From Gammaproteobacteria bacterium (GTDB lineage: Bacteria > Pseudomonadota > Gammaproteobacteria > Steroidobacterales > Woeseiaceae), in contig JAACFB010000027.1 in assembly GCA_009937615.1 (NCBI GenBank), positions 1-50,830 on the forward strand: a DNA stretch of 50,830 nucleotides. Reading direction: 5' to 3'. Positions 43,311 through 50,830 of the stretch are shown here, in pieces. The position numbers and the translations under genes are program-made. Each line of letters opens with the position of its first letter. Position 1 is the first letter of the stretch. Under the pieces are notes generated by a model, which did no database searches, was not told the DNA's origin, and saw only the letters and a program-made list of their open reading frames with translations.

Positions 43311-43541
43311 TCAGGATCCTTGTTCCATGGCTTTGAGCCTGCCGATCATTGCTTCCACGCGGGCACGCACTTGCTCGTTTTTCTGCAGCAGGTTTGCGCG
43401 CTCAGCGGTCAGAACGTCCTGACGCTGCTTCAGCGACTTATTCTCATCCTGAAGCTGATCGCAGACGCGAACCAGCGCGTCGACCCGCTTCTCAAGCCGC
43501 TTCAGCTCGTGCTCAAAGGTTGCATTGATATCATCAGCCAT
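43311..43541 (-). CDS. Coiled-coil ZapB-like protein (TIGR02449 family)
   Basis: This is a 76-residue protein from the ATG at 43541 (MADDINATFEHEL). The whole length is a heptad coiled coil: LKRLEKRVDALVRVCDQLQ, then LKQRQDVLTAERANLLQ. It is found before zapA in pseudomonads and relatives, where it may be a small division protein. It ends three bases before zapA. Confidence 0.85.
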   Translation of the reverse strand: MADDINATFEHELKRLEKRVDALVRVCDQLQDENKSLKQRQDVLTAERANLLQKNEQVRARVEAMIGRLKAMEQGS

Positions 43542-43668
43542 ACCGGCAATATAGACACGCCGTCGAACAGAATCAATCGTCAATTCGACCTAATCGCGGC
43601 GAGCATAGCCTGAAAACGCGTTACGTGGGATCATTGCCACTGAAGCCACCTCGCGAGATACGGGCTCC

Positions 43669-44259
43669 ATGGATCAAAGGATCGATTACGATGCACTGAA
43701 TAATGCGCTCAGGCGCTGCGGTGCCAGCTGGGATGCGGCGCAGTCGCACGGCCTTTTGTCAGGTCAACTCGCAGTCAGCGGCGCAGACACCGGGTTTGAG
43801 TGGCTGGCGCAGGTTCTCGAGGGAACGAATGAGGCCGATGCGTCGCGCACTGAGTGTGAGGTTATGCTGAGCGAGCTGTTTGAGAGCACCTACCGCCAGC
43901 TTGCGGAGCGTCTGTCCGAGTTCGAGCCCTTGTTGCCGGACGACGAGGAAAGCACAGTCGATCGAGCCGCCGCGCTGGCGCGCTGGTGCGAGGGATTTCT
44001 TCATGGAATCGTCTCCCGCGAGCACGGTGCCGAGTTGAAGCAGCGGCTTTCCGCGGAACCGCTCGCCGACATAATAAAGGATATGCTGGAAATCACGCGC
44101 GCGGCGGCTGAGGACGAGTCGGATCAGGAGTCCGACGAGGCGGCCTACGTACAGATCGTCGAGTACCTCAGGGTAGCCGCACAATTGACTTACGAAGAAC
44201 TGGCCGAATTTCGTCACAATAAGCTGGACGAGGGCGTCGGTTCTGACGCATTACACTAG
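43669..44259 (+). CDS. ygfB: YgfB/YecA family (UPF0149) protein
   Basis: This is a 196-residue all-helical protein with SHGLLSGQLAVSG, LPDDEESTVDRAAALARWCEGFLHG in outline, and LTYEELAEFRHNK. It always precedes pepP in gammaproteobacteria. In Pseudomonas, YgfB tunes beta-lactam resistance by binding a regulator; its role here is unknown. It is divergent from the zapA cluster. Confidence 0.93.
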   Translation: MDQRIDYDALNNALRRCGASWDAAQSHGLLSGQLAVSGADTGFEWLAQVLEGTNEADASRTECEVMLSELFESTYRQLAERLSEFEPLLPDDEESTVDRAAALARWCEGFLHGIVSREHGAELKQRLSAEPLADIIKDMLEITRAAAEDESDQESDEAAYVQIVEYLRVAAQLTYEELAEFRHNKLDEGVGSDALH

Positions 44260-44269
44260 GTTTACCTCT

Positions 44270-45571
44270 ATGAACCCAAAAGAATTTGCCCGGCGCCGAA
44301 GGCAACTGATGCGCATGGTTGGCCACGGCGGAATAGCGATACTTCCAGCGGCTCCGGTACGCACCCGAAGCCGCGACGTCGAATACCGCTTCCGCCAGGA
44401 CAGTGACTTTTACTACCTGACGGGTTTTGCCGAACCCGAAGCGGTCGCGGTGCTGGTGCCGGGCCGCGACAAGGGTGAGTATCTGCTGTTTTGTCGCGAG
44501 CGAGATCCGCTAAAGGAGCGCTGGGACGGCCAGCGTTCCGGCCCGGACGGAGCGATCGAAACCTATGCTGCCGACGACGCGTTCCCCATAGATGATATCG
44601 ACGATATTTTGCCCGGCATCATGGAAACCTGCAGCCGGGTCTATTACACAATGGGCCTTTATGCCGAATTCGATGCGCGAATCGCAGACTGGGTCAATTC
44701 CCTGCGCTCACGCGAGTCGCGCGGCGTGCATACACCGCAGGAGTTCGTAGCGCTGGATCATCTCCTGCACGACATGCGGCTGTACAAGAGCAGGCCCGAG
44801 ATAGCGGCTATGCGCAGGTCAGCCAAGGTCGCTGTCAGCGCACATACGCGGGCGATGCAGTCCGTGCGGCCAGGTATGTACGAGTACGAGGTCGAGGCCG
44901 AGTTCATTAGCGAATTTCGCCGTAACAGCGCCTGGCCGTCTTATATCCCGATCGTCGGTTCGGGTGCGAATGCGTGCACGCTGCACTATGTACAGAACAA
45001 TGCGGTTCTCAAGGATGGCGACCTGTTGCTGATCGACGCCGGCTGCGAGCTTGATTACTACGCCTCGGATATCACGCGGACGTTTCCGGTCAACGGCAAG
45101 TTCACGCCGGAGCAGCGCGCTGTTTACGATATCGTCCTCGAGGCGCAGCTGGCGGCGATCGAAAAGACTCGCGTGGGCAACCACTGGGACGACCCGCATA
45201 ACGCTGCCGTGAAGGTTATTACTCGTGGCCTGAAAAAGATTGGCCTGCTCGACGGCACCGTGCCGCGGCTGATAAAAGACGGTGCTTATCGCGAGTTTTT
45301 CATGCACCGTACCGGGCACTGGCTGGGCATGGATGTCCATGACGTGGGCGACTATAAGGTCGGTGACGAGTGGCGGCTGTTCGAATCCGGCATGGTGACG
45401 ACGGTCGAGCCAGGCATTTACATTCCGGCCAACCGAAAGATACGGGCGCGCTGGCGCAATACCGGCATTCGGATCGAGGACGACGTTGCAGTAACGAGCA
45501 GCGGTCCCGATGTTTTGAGCAAAGGACTGGTCAAGGATCCGGATGACATCGAAGCGCTGATGCAGCATTGA
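44270..45571 (+). CDS. pepP: Xaa-Pro aminopeptidase
   Basis: This is a 433-residue M24B enzyme that removes an N-terminal residue preceding proline. Metal ligands are visible: Asp in LIDAGCELDYYASDITRTF (two Asp), His in MHRTGHWLGMDVHD, and Glu in TVEPGIYIP and IRIEDDVAV. The N-terminal domain contains FYYLTGFAEPEAV, typical of PepP. Its stop overlaps the ubiH ATG (TGATG). Confidence 0.97.
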   Translation: MNPKEFARRRRQLMRMVGHGGIAILPAAPVRTRSRDVEYRFRQDSDFYYLTGFAEPEAVAVLVPGRDKGEYLLFCRERDPLKERWDGQRSGPDGAIETYAADDAFPIDDIDDILPGIMETCSRVYYTMGLYAEFDARIADWVNSLRSRESRGVHTPQEFVALDHLLHDMRLYKSRPEIAAMRRSAKVAVSAHTRAMQSVRPGMYEYEVEAEFISEFRRNSAWPSYIPIVGSGANACTLHYVQNNAVLKDGDLLLIDAGCELDYYASDITRTFPVNGKFTPEQRAVYDIVLEAQLAAIEKTRVGNHWDDPHNAAVKVITRGLKKIGLLDGTVPRLIKDGAYREFFMHRTGHWLGMDVHDVGDYKVGDEWRLFESGMVTTVEPGIYIPANRKIRARWRNTGIRIEDDVAVTSSGPDVLSKGLVKDPDDIEALMQH

Positions 45572-46830
45572 TGACGCGGGCCGGCGATTACACGGATTAC
45601 GATATCGTCATCGCGGGTGGCGGCATGATCGGTTCCACGCTGGCGCTGGCGCTTGCGCCGCTCAGGCTGCGGGTGGCGATCGTCGAGCCCGTTGCCAGGG
45701 CAGCAGAACAACAGCCTAGTTTCGATGATCGTTCGACAGCGATGTCACGCAGCACGCAGCGCATGTACGAAGCAATGGGCCTCTGGGATGCGATCGCGGC
45801 GGCTTCGACACCCATTACGCGAATTCACGTCTCCGATAAGGGCCGTTTCGGCTTTTCGCACATTGATGCGGACGAGCAGGGCGTCGAAGCGCTGGGCTAC
45901 GTAGTGATCAATCGCGTGCTGGGTCAGGTCCTCCAGGCCGCACTGGATGAAGACGAAGCGCCGGCATTTCACTGCCCGGCGCGAATCGTCGCCGCGGCGC
46001 CGGGTGACGATTCGGTTATTGCCACTATCGAAGACGGCGACGGGACAGCGAGTGAAATTCGGTGCCGCTTGCTCATTGCCGCCGACGGCGCGAATTCCGC
46101 CGTGCGCGGCATGCTCGGAATAGGCGCAAGGCAGGCGTCCTATGCGCAATGCGCCATAGTCGGCAACCTCTTGCCGGAGAAATCGCTCGATCATTGTGCC
46201 TATGAACGCTTTACGGAGAATGGACCGCTGGCGCTGCTGCCCCTGAGCGAGGGGCGCGCGGGATTCGTTTGGACCTTGCGCGAACACGACGTCGAGCGTG
46301 TCCTCGAGCTTGCCGACCAGGCGTTTCTCGACGAGCTGCAGGGCGCGTTCGGTTATCGTCTCGGGAAGTTTACCCGTGTCGGTCGACGCTCGGCCTACCC
46401 GCTCACGGTAAGCAAGGCGCTGCGGCTCACGGCGCCGAGAGCGGTCCTGGTCGGTAACGCGGCGCACGGTCTGCACCCTGTCGCAGCACAGGGCTTTAAT
46501 CTGGGACTGCGCGACGTTGCGGCGCTTTGCGACTGCATTGCCGATGCTGCCGCGACAGCCAGAGAGCAAGGCGTCGAGTGCGATGTCGGCGATTCGCAGC
46601 TTCTCGAGCGCTACGCCAGATGGCGCCGCCATGACCAGCAAAAGCTCGTCGCATTCACCGACGGGCTCGTGCGGCTGTTCGGACACTCGAGTCGCCCGGT
46701 GCGGGTACTCCGCAATATCGGCATGCTGGGCTTCGACCTGCTGCCCGGCGTGCGCTCACTATTTGCGAGGCACACGATGGGGCTCGCCGGACGCCTGCCC
46801 CGACTGTCACGGGGTGTGCCGCTGCAATGA
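45571..46830 (+). CDS. ubiH: 2-Octaprenyl-6-methoxyphenol hydroxylase
   Basis: This is a 419-residue FAD monooxygenase. It begins with the Rossmann motif DYDIVIAGGGMIGSTLA and has GNAAHGLHPVAAQGFNLGLRD, closest to UbiH. It hydroxylates C1 of the ubiquinone ring. I chose the ATG at 45571, which overlaps the pepP stop (TGATG); a TTG at 45568 is in frame. The ubiI ATG overlaps its end by four bases. Confidence 0.95.
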   Translation: MTRAGDYTDYDIVIAGGGMIGSTLALALAPLRLRVAIVEPVARAAEQQPSFDDRSTAMSRSTQRMYEAMGLWDAIAAASTPITRIHVSDKGRFGFSHIDADEQGVEALGYVVINRVLGQVLQAALDEDEAPAFHCPARIVAAAPGDDSVIATIEDGDGTASEIRCRLLIAADGANSAVRGMLGIGARQASYAQCAIVGNLLPEKSLDHCAYERFTENGPLALLPLSEGRAGFVWTLREHDVERVLELADQAFLDELQGAFGYRLGKFTRVGRRSAYPLTVSKALRLTAPRAVLVGNAAHGLHPVAAQGFNLGLRDVAALCDCIADAAATAREQGVECDVGDSQLLERYARWRRHDQQKLVAFTDGLVRLFGHSSRPVRVLRNIGMLGFDLLPGVRSLFARHTMGLAGRLPRLSRGVPLQ

Positions 46831-48032
46831 ACGAGCGCTTCGATATCGTGATCGCCGGCGGCGGTTTGGCCGGGCTGACACTTGCCGCACTACTCGCGCA
46901 GTGCACGGAGTCGCGGGGCCTGCGCCTGATCCTGGTCGATGCGGCGCCACGCCCGATTCATGACCAGGATGATGACATTGCTTTGCGTGTTTCGGCGATT
47001 GCGACGGGGTCGGCTGCTCTGCTCGACGGAATCGGCGCGTGGTCCCATGTGCAGGCGGCCAGAGTTTGCGCCTACGACCGGATGCGGGTCTGGGACGAGT
47101 CGGTGCCGGCGTCGAGTCGCGCTACGCTGCGCTTCGATGCAGCCGAATTTGCGGTGCCGCAGCTTGGTTTCATCGTCGAGAACGAGTTGATGCGGCACGC
47201 GATCCTCGACGTACTCGATCGGCATGACGTGGAACTCCTCTTTGCGACGGCGATCGACTCACTGCAGCATGACGGCGAGCGCAGTCGCCTGAGGCTCGAT
47301 AACGGCCGGGAGTTGCGCGCAGATCTAGTAGTCGGCGCTGACGGTGTTCAGTCGTTTGTCAGGCAAAGCGTTGGCATCGAGACTCATGACTGGCCATACG
47401 GTCAGTCGGCTTTCGTTGCCCACCTGCGTCCGGAAAAGCCCCACCGCAATACCGCCTGGCAGCGCTTCCTCGAGGACGGCCCGCTCGGTATGCTGCCGTT
47501 ACCGGATGGGCGTATATCCGTGGTGTGGTCGACCAGCGAATCGCGCGTTGCCGCGGCACTGGAGGCAAGCGATGAAGAGCTTGGCCAAACGCTGAGCAAA
47601 GCTTCCGACTGGGTACTTGGCGAGCTGCGGGCGTCGGGTCCCCGCGGCGCATTTCCGCTGTGTGCGCGGCACGCGGAGCGCTATGTTCTGCCCGGCGTGG
47701 CGTTGATCGGTGACGCGGCGCACTCGGTGCACCCGCTTGCGGGGCAGGGTGCGAACCTCGGGCTTCAGGATGCCGCGATGCTTGCAGACATACTCCAGTC
47801 GGCGCTGGCAAATGGCGAGCACCCGGGTGACAGGCCTGTGCTGCGTCGTTATGAGCGCGCGCGCAAAGGGGCCAATGCGACCATGCTGCACTTTATGACT
47901 GGCCTCAATCGCCTGTTTGCGACAGACTCAGCCGTCATCCGGCAACTGCGAACCACCGGTATGCGGCTGTTCAATTACAGTGGGCCGATTCGTGAGCACG
48001 TGGTGAACGTCGCGCTCGGCGCCAGGCGCTAG
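46827..48032 (+). CDS. ubiI: Ubiquinone C5-hydroxylase UbiI-type FAD monooxygenase
   Basis: This is a 401-residue paralogue of UbiH. It has FDIVIAGGGLAGLTLA, VVGADGVQSFVRQ and GDAAHSVHPLAGQGANLGLQD, of the UbiI/VisC type. It overlaps ubiH by ATGA. With UbiH and the Coq7 at 31951, all three ring hydroxylations are covered (C1, C5, C6). Substrate assignment among UbiI/UbiF/UbiL types is inferred from order and motif. Confidence 0.92.
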   Translation: MNERFDIVIAGGGLAGLTLAALLAQCTESRGLRLILVDAAPRPIHDQDDDIALRVSAIATGSAALLDGIGAWSHVQAARVCAYDRMRVWDESVPASSRATLRFDAAEFAVPQLGFIVENELMRHAILDVLDRHDVELLFATAIDSLQHDGERSRLRLDNGRELRADLVVGADGVQSFVRQSVGIETHDWPYGQSAFVAHLRPEKPHRNTAWQRFLEDGPLGMLPLPDGRISVVWSTSESRVAAALEASDEELGQTLSKASDWVLGELRASGPRGAFPLCARHAERYVLPGVALIGDAAHSVHPLAGQGANLGLQDAAMLADILQSALANGEHPGDRPVLRRYERARKGANATMLHFMTGLNRLFATDSAVIRQLRTTGMRLFNYSGPIREHVVNVALGARR

Positions 48033-48047
48033 CGGCGGGAGATAACA

Positions 48048-49568
48048 TTGAAACAGCAATATGTATACGGTCTTGCTGCATCCCTCGCGATCGCCGGTTT
48101 GTCCATGTTCGCTTACAAATGGCAGGTCCTCGGTTTTCCGGTCAGTGAGAATCAGGAGACCCCGGTCTGGACGATAGAGTCATCGATCCGTTTCGACAGC
48201 GGCCGGGGCTCGATCAAGGTCAATTTGCTGATACCGACGCTGACGCCGGGCTTTCGGATGCTTAACGAAAACTCAGTGTCTCGAGGTTATGGCTTCAATC
48301 TCAACTATGGCACCGGGGGGCGCGAGGCACAGTGGGCGATACGCCGGGCCGACGGTCCGCAGACTATTTACTACCGGATTTCCGTTTACGAAGACGTAAA
48401 CAGCGAACAGTCTGATACAACGCCGCCATTTCCGCCGCCGCCCGTCATCGACGAGCCTTTCAGAACGGCGGTCGAAGTCATCGTCGCCGACGTCAAGGAG
48501 CACTCGGCCGATACGGCGTCGTTTACCTCGGAGCTGCTGCGGCGCATGAATGACTCTTCGCCGGGCCCGAATATCGAGCTGTTGCTTGGCGATGCGGATT
48601 CCTACGCGAAATTCGTTAACCGCGTCACGACGATCCTGGCAGCGGCGCGCATTCCGGCGCGCATTGTGCGTGGGTTCGAGTTGCAGGGCCGGCAACGCAA
48701 TGCCGAACTATTGGCCTGGCTCGAAGTCCACGACGGCGACCGCTGGCGCTACTTTAATCCCCAGACCGGTGAGGAAGACCTTCCGGACCGGTATTTTGTA
48801 TGGTGGCGAGGAAACGAGCCGCTTATCGAAGTGCAGGGTGGCAGCAACGTCCAGATCAGCTTTGCGGTACAGGAAAATCATCTCGACGCTGTCGCCATCG
48901 CCAAGTCACAAGCCGCGCAGCTCGGTTCCACAGCGGTCGATTTTTCGTTGTACAGCCTGCCGATTCAGACCCAGGCGGTATATGGCGTGTTGCTGATGAT
49001 CCCGATTGGCGCACTGGTCATGGTCCTTATGCGGAATTTCGTTGGCATCGATGCATTCGGCACGTTCATGCCGGTGCTGATCGCGCTCGCGTTTCGTGAA
49101 ACCCGATTGCTATGGGGCGTCGTTCTCTTCTCAATCCTGGTCGCGCTTGGCCTCAGTATCCGATTTCTCCTCGAGCGATTGCGGCTGCTGCTGGTACCGA
49201 GGCTCAGCGCCGTGCTGATCGTCGTGGTCATGCTGATGCTGATCATCAGCCTGATGTCCCACAAGCTTGGCATGGAGACAGGGCTCTCTGTCGCGCTCTT
49301 TCCGATGGTGATCATCGCCATGACGATCGAGCGCATGTCGGTCGTATGGGAGGAACGCGGCGCGACCGATGCCATGCGGGCAGGTCTCGGCAGCCTGGTG
49401 ATCGCTATTGCCGCCTATACATTCATGGGACTGTCCTGGCTGGAGCACCTCGTGTTTACATTTCCCGAACTGCTGCTCGTGGTTCTCGCGCTTGTCCTGT
49501 TGGCCGGTCGCTACACGGGCTACCGGCTGCTCGAGCTGAGACGGTTTCGTGAGCTGGGCGGCGATTGA
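48048..49568 (+). CDS. Inactive transglutaminase fused to 7TM domain
   Basis: This is a 506-residue membrane protein. A signal-anchor helix (about 6-25) leads to a periplasmic transglutaminase-like domain (about 160-245). IPARIVRGFELQGRQRN and WRYFNPQTGEE show the fold, but the catalytic Cys, His and Asp are gone. Seven helices follow (about 318-500), starting LPIQTQAVYGVLLMIPIGALVM. The family is known as inactive transglutaminase plus 7TM. It travels with a RimK-like ligase, as here, and often with a peptidase. Its task is unknown. The next start overlaps its stop. Confidence 0.92.
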   Translation: MKQQYVYGLAASLAIAGLSMFAYKWQVLGFPVSENQETPVWTIESSIRFDSGRGSIKVNLLIPTLTPGFRMLNENSVSRGYGFNLNYGTGGREAQWAIRRADGPQTIYYRISVYEDVNSEQSDTTPPFPPPPVIDEPFRTAVEVIVADVKEHSADTASFTSELLRRMNDSSPGPNIELLLGDADSYAKFVNRVTTILAAARIPARIVRGFELQGRQRNAELLAWLEVHDGDRWRYFNPQTGEEDLPDRYFVWWRGNEPLIEVQGGSNVQISFAVQENHLDAVAIAKSQAAQLGSTAVDFSLYSLPIQTQAVYGVLLMIPIGALVMVLMRNFVGIDAFGTFMPVLIALAFRETRLLWGVVLFSILVALGLSIRFLLERLRLLLVPRLSAVLIVVVMLMLIISLMSHKLGMETGLSVALFPMVIIAMTIERMSVVWEERGATDAMRAGLGSLVIAIAAYTFMGLSWLEHLVFTFPELLLVVLALVLLAGRYTGYRLLELRRFRELGGD

Positions 49569-50551
49569 TGTTTGCAACAGCAAAATCATTGCATGCGGCC
49601 GGAGTTCTTGGCCTCAATGAGCGCAATTGCGAATTCATCATGCGACTCAACCCGAGGCGCTTCTACCCCCGCGTAGACGACAAGGCGCTGACCAAGCAGT
49701 TGGCGCTAGCCGCTGGAATGGCGGTTCCCGAGCTCTACGGGATAATCGACAATCAGCGCGAAGTCCGGAGGTTTGCGGCAATCGTCGCGGATCGGGAGAG
49801 TTTCGTCGTCAAGCCGGCGCAGGGAAGCGGTGGCGACGGAATACTTGTCGTGACCGGACGCAGCCGGCGCAAACGCGACGCCTATCGTCTGTCCAGCGGC
49901 GTACTGATTTCCGAGGCCGAGATCGAGCATCACATCTCCAACATTGTCAGCGGCCAATACAGCCTGAGCGGCAATCCTGACAAGGCGCTGATTGAATATT
50001 GCGTGCAGTTCGATCCGGTGTTTGCCGAGGTCAGCTACCAGGGCGTGCCGGACATACGCGTGATCGTTTATCGCGGCTATCCGGCAATGGCGATGGTCCG
50101 ACTGCCGACCCGGGCCTCGGATGGCAAGGCGAATCTCCATCAGGGCGCCGTCGGCGCCGGCGTCGACATGAGTCTCGGCGAGACGTTAACCGGGGTGCTT
50201 AACAATCATCTCGTCGATGAACATCCGGATACGGGCGCACTGATTGCCGGTCTCAGGATTCCTCAGTGGGACTTCATTTTGCGTTCTTCAGCGCGAGGCT
50301 ACGAGGTGACCGGTCTCGGTTACCTCGGCGTCGACATGGTCATCGACAGTCAGTTAGGACCCCTGATTCTCGAAATGAATGCGCGTCCCGGACTCAATAT
50401 CCAGATCGCCAATCGTACCGGACTTGCCAGACGCATCGCACGGATCGACGAGCTGTACGATCCTGATATAAAACCGGCCGGCCGCGCACGCATTGCACGC
50501 CGCGAGTTTCCCGTGGCGCGCCAGACGTCGATAAAATTCGATGCCGATTAG
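49568..50551 (+). CDS. Alpha-L-glutamate ligase-related ATP-grasp protein
   Basis: This is a 327-residue RimK-related ATP-grasp enzyme. It has FVVKPAQGSGGDGILVV (the ATP-binding loop), DIRVIVYRGYPAMAMVRLP, and LGPLILEMNARPGLNIQI with the Mg2+-binding Glu/Asn. It probably forms an amide bond between a carboxylate and an amine, perhaps adding glutamate to a peptide. The acceptor is unknown. The ATG overlaps the stop of the 7TM gene. Confidence 0.9.
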   Translation: MFATAKSLHAAGVLGLNERNCEFIMRLNPRRFYPRVDDKALTKQLALAAGMAVPELYGIIDNQREVRRFAAIVADRESFVVKPAQGSGGDGILVVTGRSRRKRDAYRLSSGVLISEAEIEHHISNIVSGQYSLSGNPDKALIEYCVQFDPVFAEVSYQGVPDIRVIVYRGYPAMAMVRLPTRASDGKANLHQGAVGAGVDMSLGETLTGVLNNHLVDEHPDTGALIAGLRIPQWDFILRSSARGYEVTGLGYLGVDMVIDSQLGPLILEMNARPGLNIQIANRTGLARRIARIDELYDPDIKPAGRARIARREFPVARQTSIKFDAD

Positions 50552-50561
50552 TGACGGGCGG

Positions 50562-50830
50562 CTATCTCTGGTTCGCTGCCCACGCATCCATTCGCTGCTC
50601 GAGAAGGTCGAGTGGCAGCGCACCGGCACCCAGCAGTTCGTCGTGAAATGCGCGGATGTCGAACTTGTCACCTAAGGCCTGCACCGCATTGTCACGCAGC
50701 GCCTGCATTTTCAACTGGCCGATCTTGTAGGCGAGCGCCTGCCCGGGCATGCTGATGTAGCGATCGATTTCATTAATGATGTCGAGCTCGGTCTTGGCCG
50801 CATTGTCCTTGAAGAAGTCGATCGCCTGCT
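50562..50830 (-). CDS. DUF885 family protein, C-terminal fragment
   Basis: Only the last 89 codons are in the window; the gene continues to the right. YISMPGQALAYKIGQLKM and ALGDKFDIRAFHDELLGAGALPLDLLEQ match the C-terminus of DUF885 proteins, which resemble zinc carboxypeptidases. It converges with the ATP-grasp gene, 10 bases apart. Confidence 0.85.
   Translation of the reverse strand, partial: QAIDFFKDNAAKTELDIINEIDRYISMPGQALAYKIGQLKMQALRDNAVQALGDKFDIRAFHDELLGAGALPLDLLEQRMDAWAANQR

Noticed and set aside
1..50830. Mobile elements, prophage or defence islands
   Set aside because: I found no transposase, integrase, phage structural gene, restriction system or terminal inverted repeats.

Overview
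The window is chromosomal DNA of moderately high GC content from a gammaproteobacterium. Several gene neighbourhoods are hallmarks of that class: maf-rng-yhdP-nitrilase-tldD, yjgA/darP divergent from pmbA, holA-nadD-rsfS-rlmH, and the divergent block ygfA-6S RNA-zapA / ygfB-pepP-ubiH-ubiI. The rplM-rpsI operon next to coq7 and a Crp/Vfr/Clp-type regulator, the Trm112-like protein and the 7TM-transglutaminase/ATP-grasp pair suggest a deep-branching, free-living lineage (Xanthomonadales or Woeseiaceae-like). That placement is an inference from gene content, not a measured phylogeny. No IS element, prophage, CRISPR array or rRNA operon is visible.

Layout. 1-6.4 kb is an accessory stretch: an amino-acid permease tail, a small exported protein with 35-residue repeats, a haem-c lipoprotein, a lectin-fold exported protein, another exported protein, a probable broken gene, and an exported fumarylacetoacetate-hydrolase homologue. 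6.4-9.7 kb holds hisI, cysS-sufE-yidD, and a merC-like gene divergent from a Trm112-like gene across a predicted Zur operator. 9.7-21 kb is one long plus-strand housekeeping run (Trm112-like, holA, nadD, rsfS, rlmH, maf, rng, yhdP, nitrilase, tldD). 21-31 kb holds two small proteins, the minus-strand operon darP-purE-purK-(ATPase+FHA), pmbA, yihY, a BtuF-like protein, purC, djlA and rpe. 31-34.6 kb holds crp, coq7, a DUF481 outer-membrane protein, rplM-rpsI and tRNA-Gln(CTG). 34.7-41.3 kb is a tightly packed nine-gene minus-strand run from rpiA to a bacteriohaemerythrin. It encodes a haem-copper reductase whose subunit I lacks the usual active-site tyrosine, a CuA subunit, two tiny membrane proteins, a SenC/SCO protein, and a fusion of cytochrome b, two [4Fe-4S] clusters and an FlpD/MvhD-like domain. 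41.4-50.8 kb holds a lysine-rich histone-H1-like gene, ygfA, 6S RNA, zapA, a ZapB-like gene, ygfB, pepP, ubiH, ubiI, the transglutaminase-like/ATP-grasp pair and the tail of a DUF885 protein.

How the genes work together. Three ubiquinone-ring hydroxylases (UbiH, UbiI, Coq7) and two purine loci (purEK, purC) are present. Both halves of the TldD/TldE protease are encoded, about 4 kb apart. The most novel part is the 34.7-41.3 kb run. The haem-copper enzyme looks more like a non-canonical NO reductase (or an unusual oxidase) than a standard cytochrome oxidase. Its partner is a membrane iron-sulfur/b-haem protein that could link a cytoplasmic thiol or ferredoxin pool to the quinone pool, and the run ends in a protein of an O2/NO-binding family.
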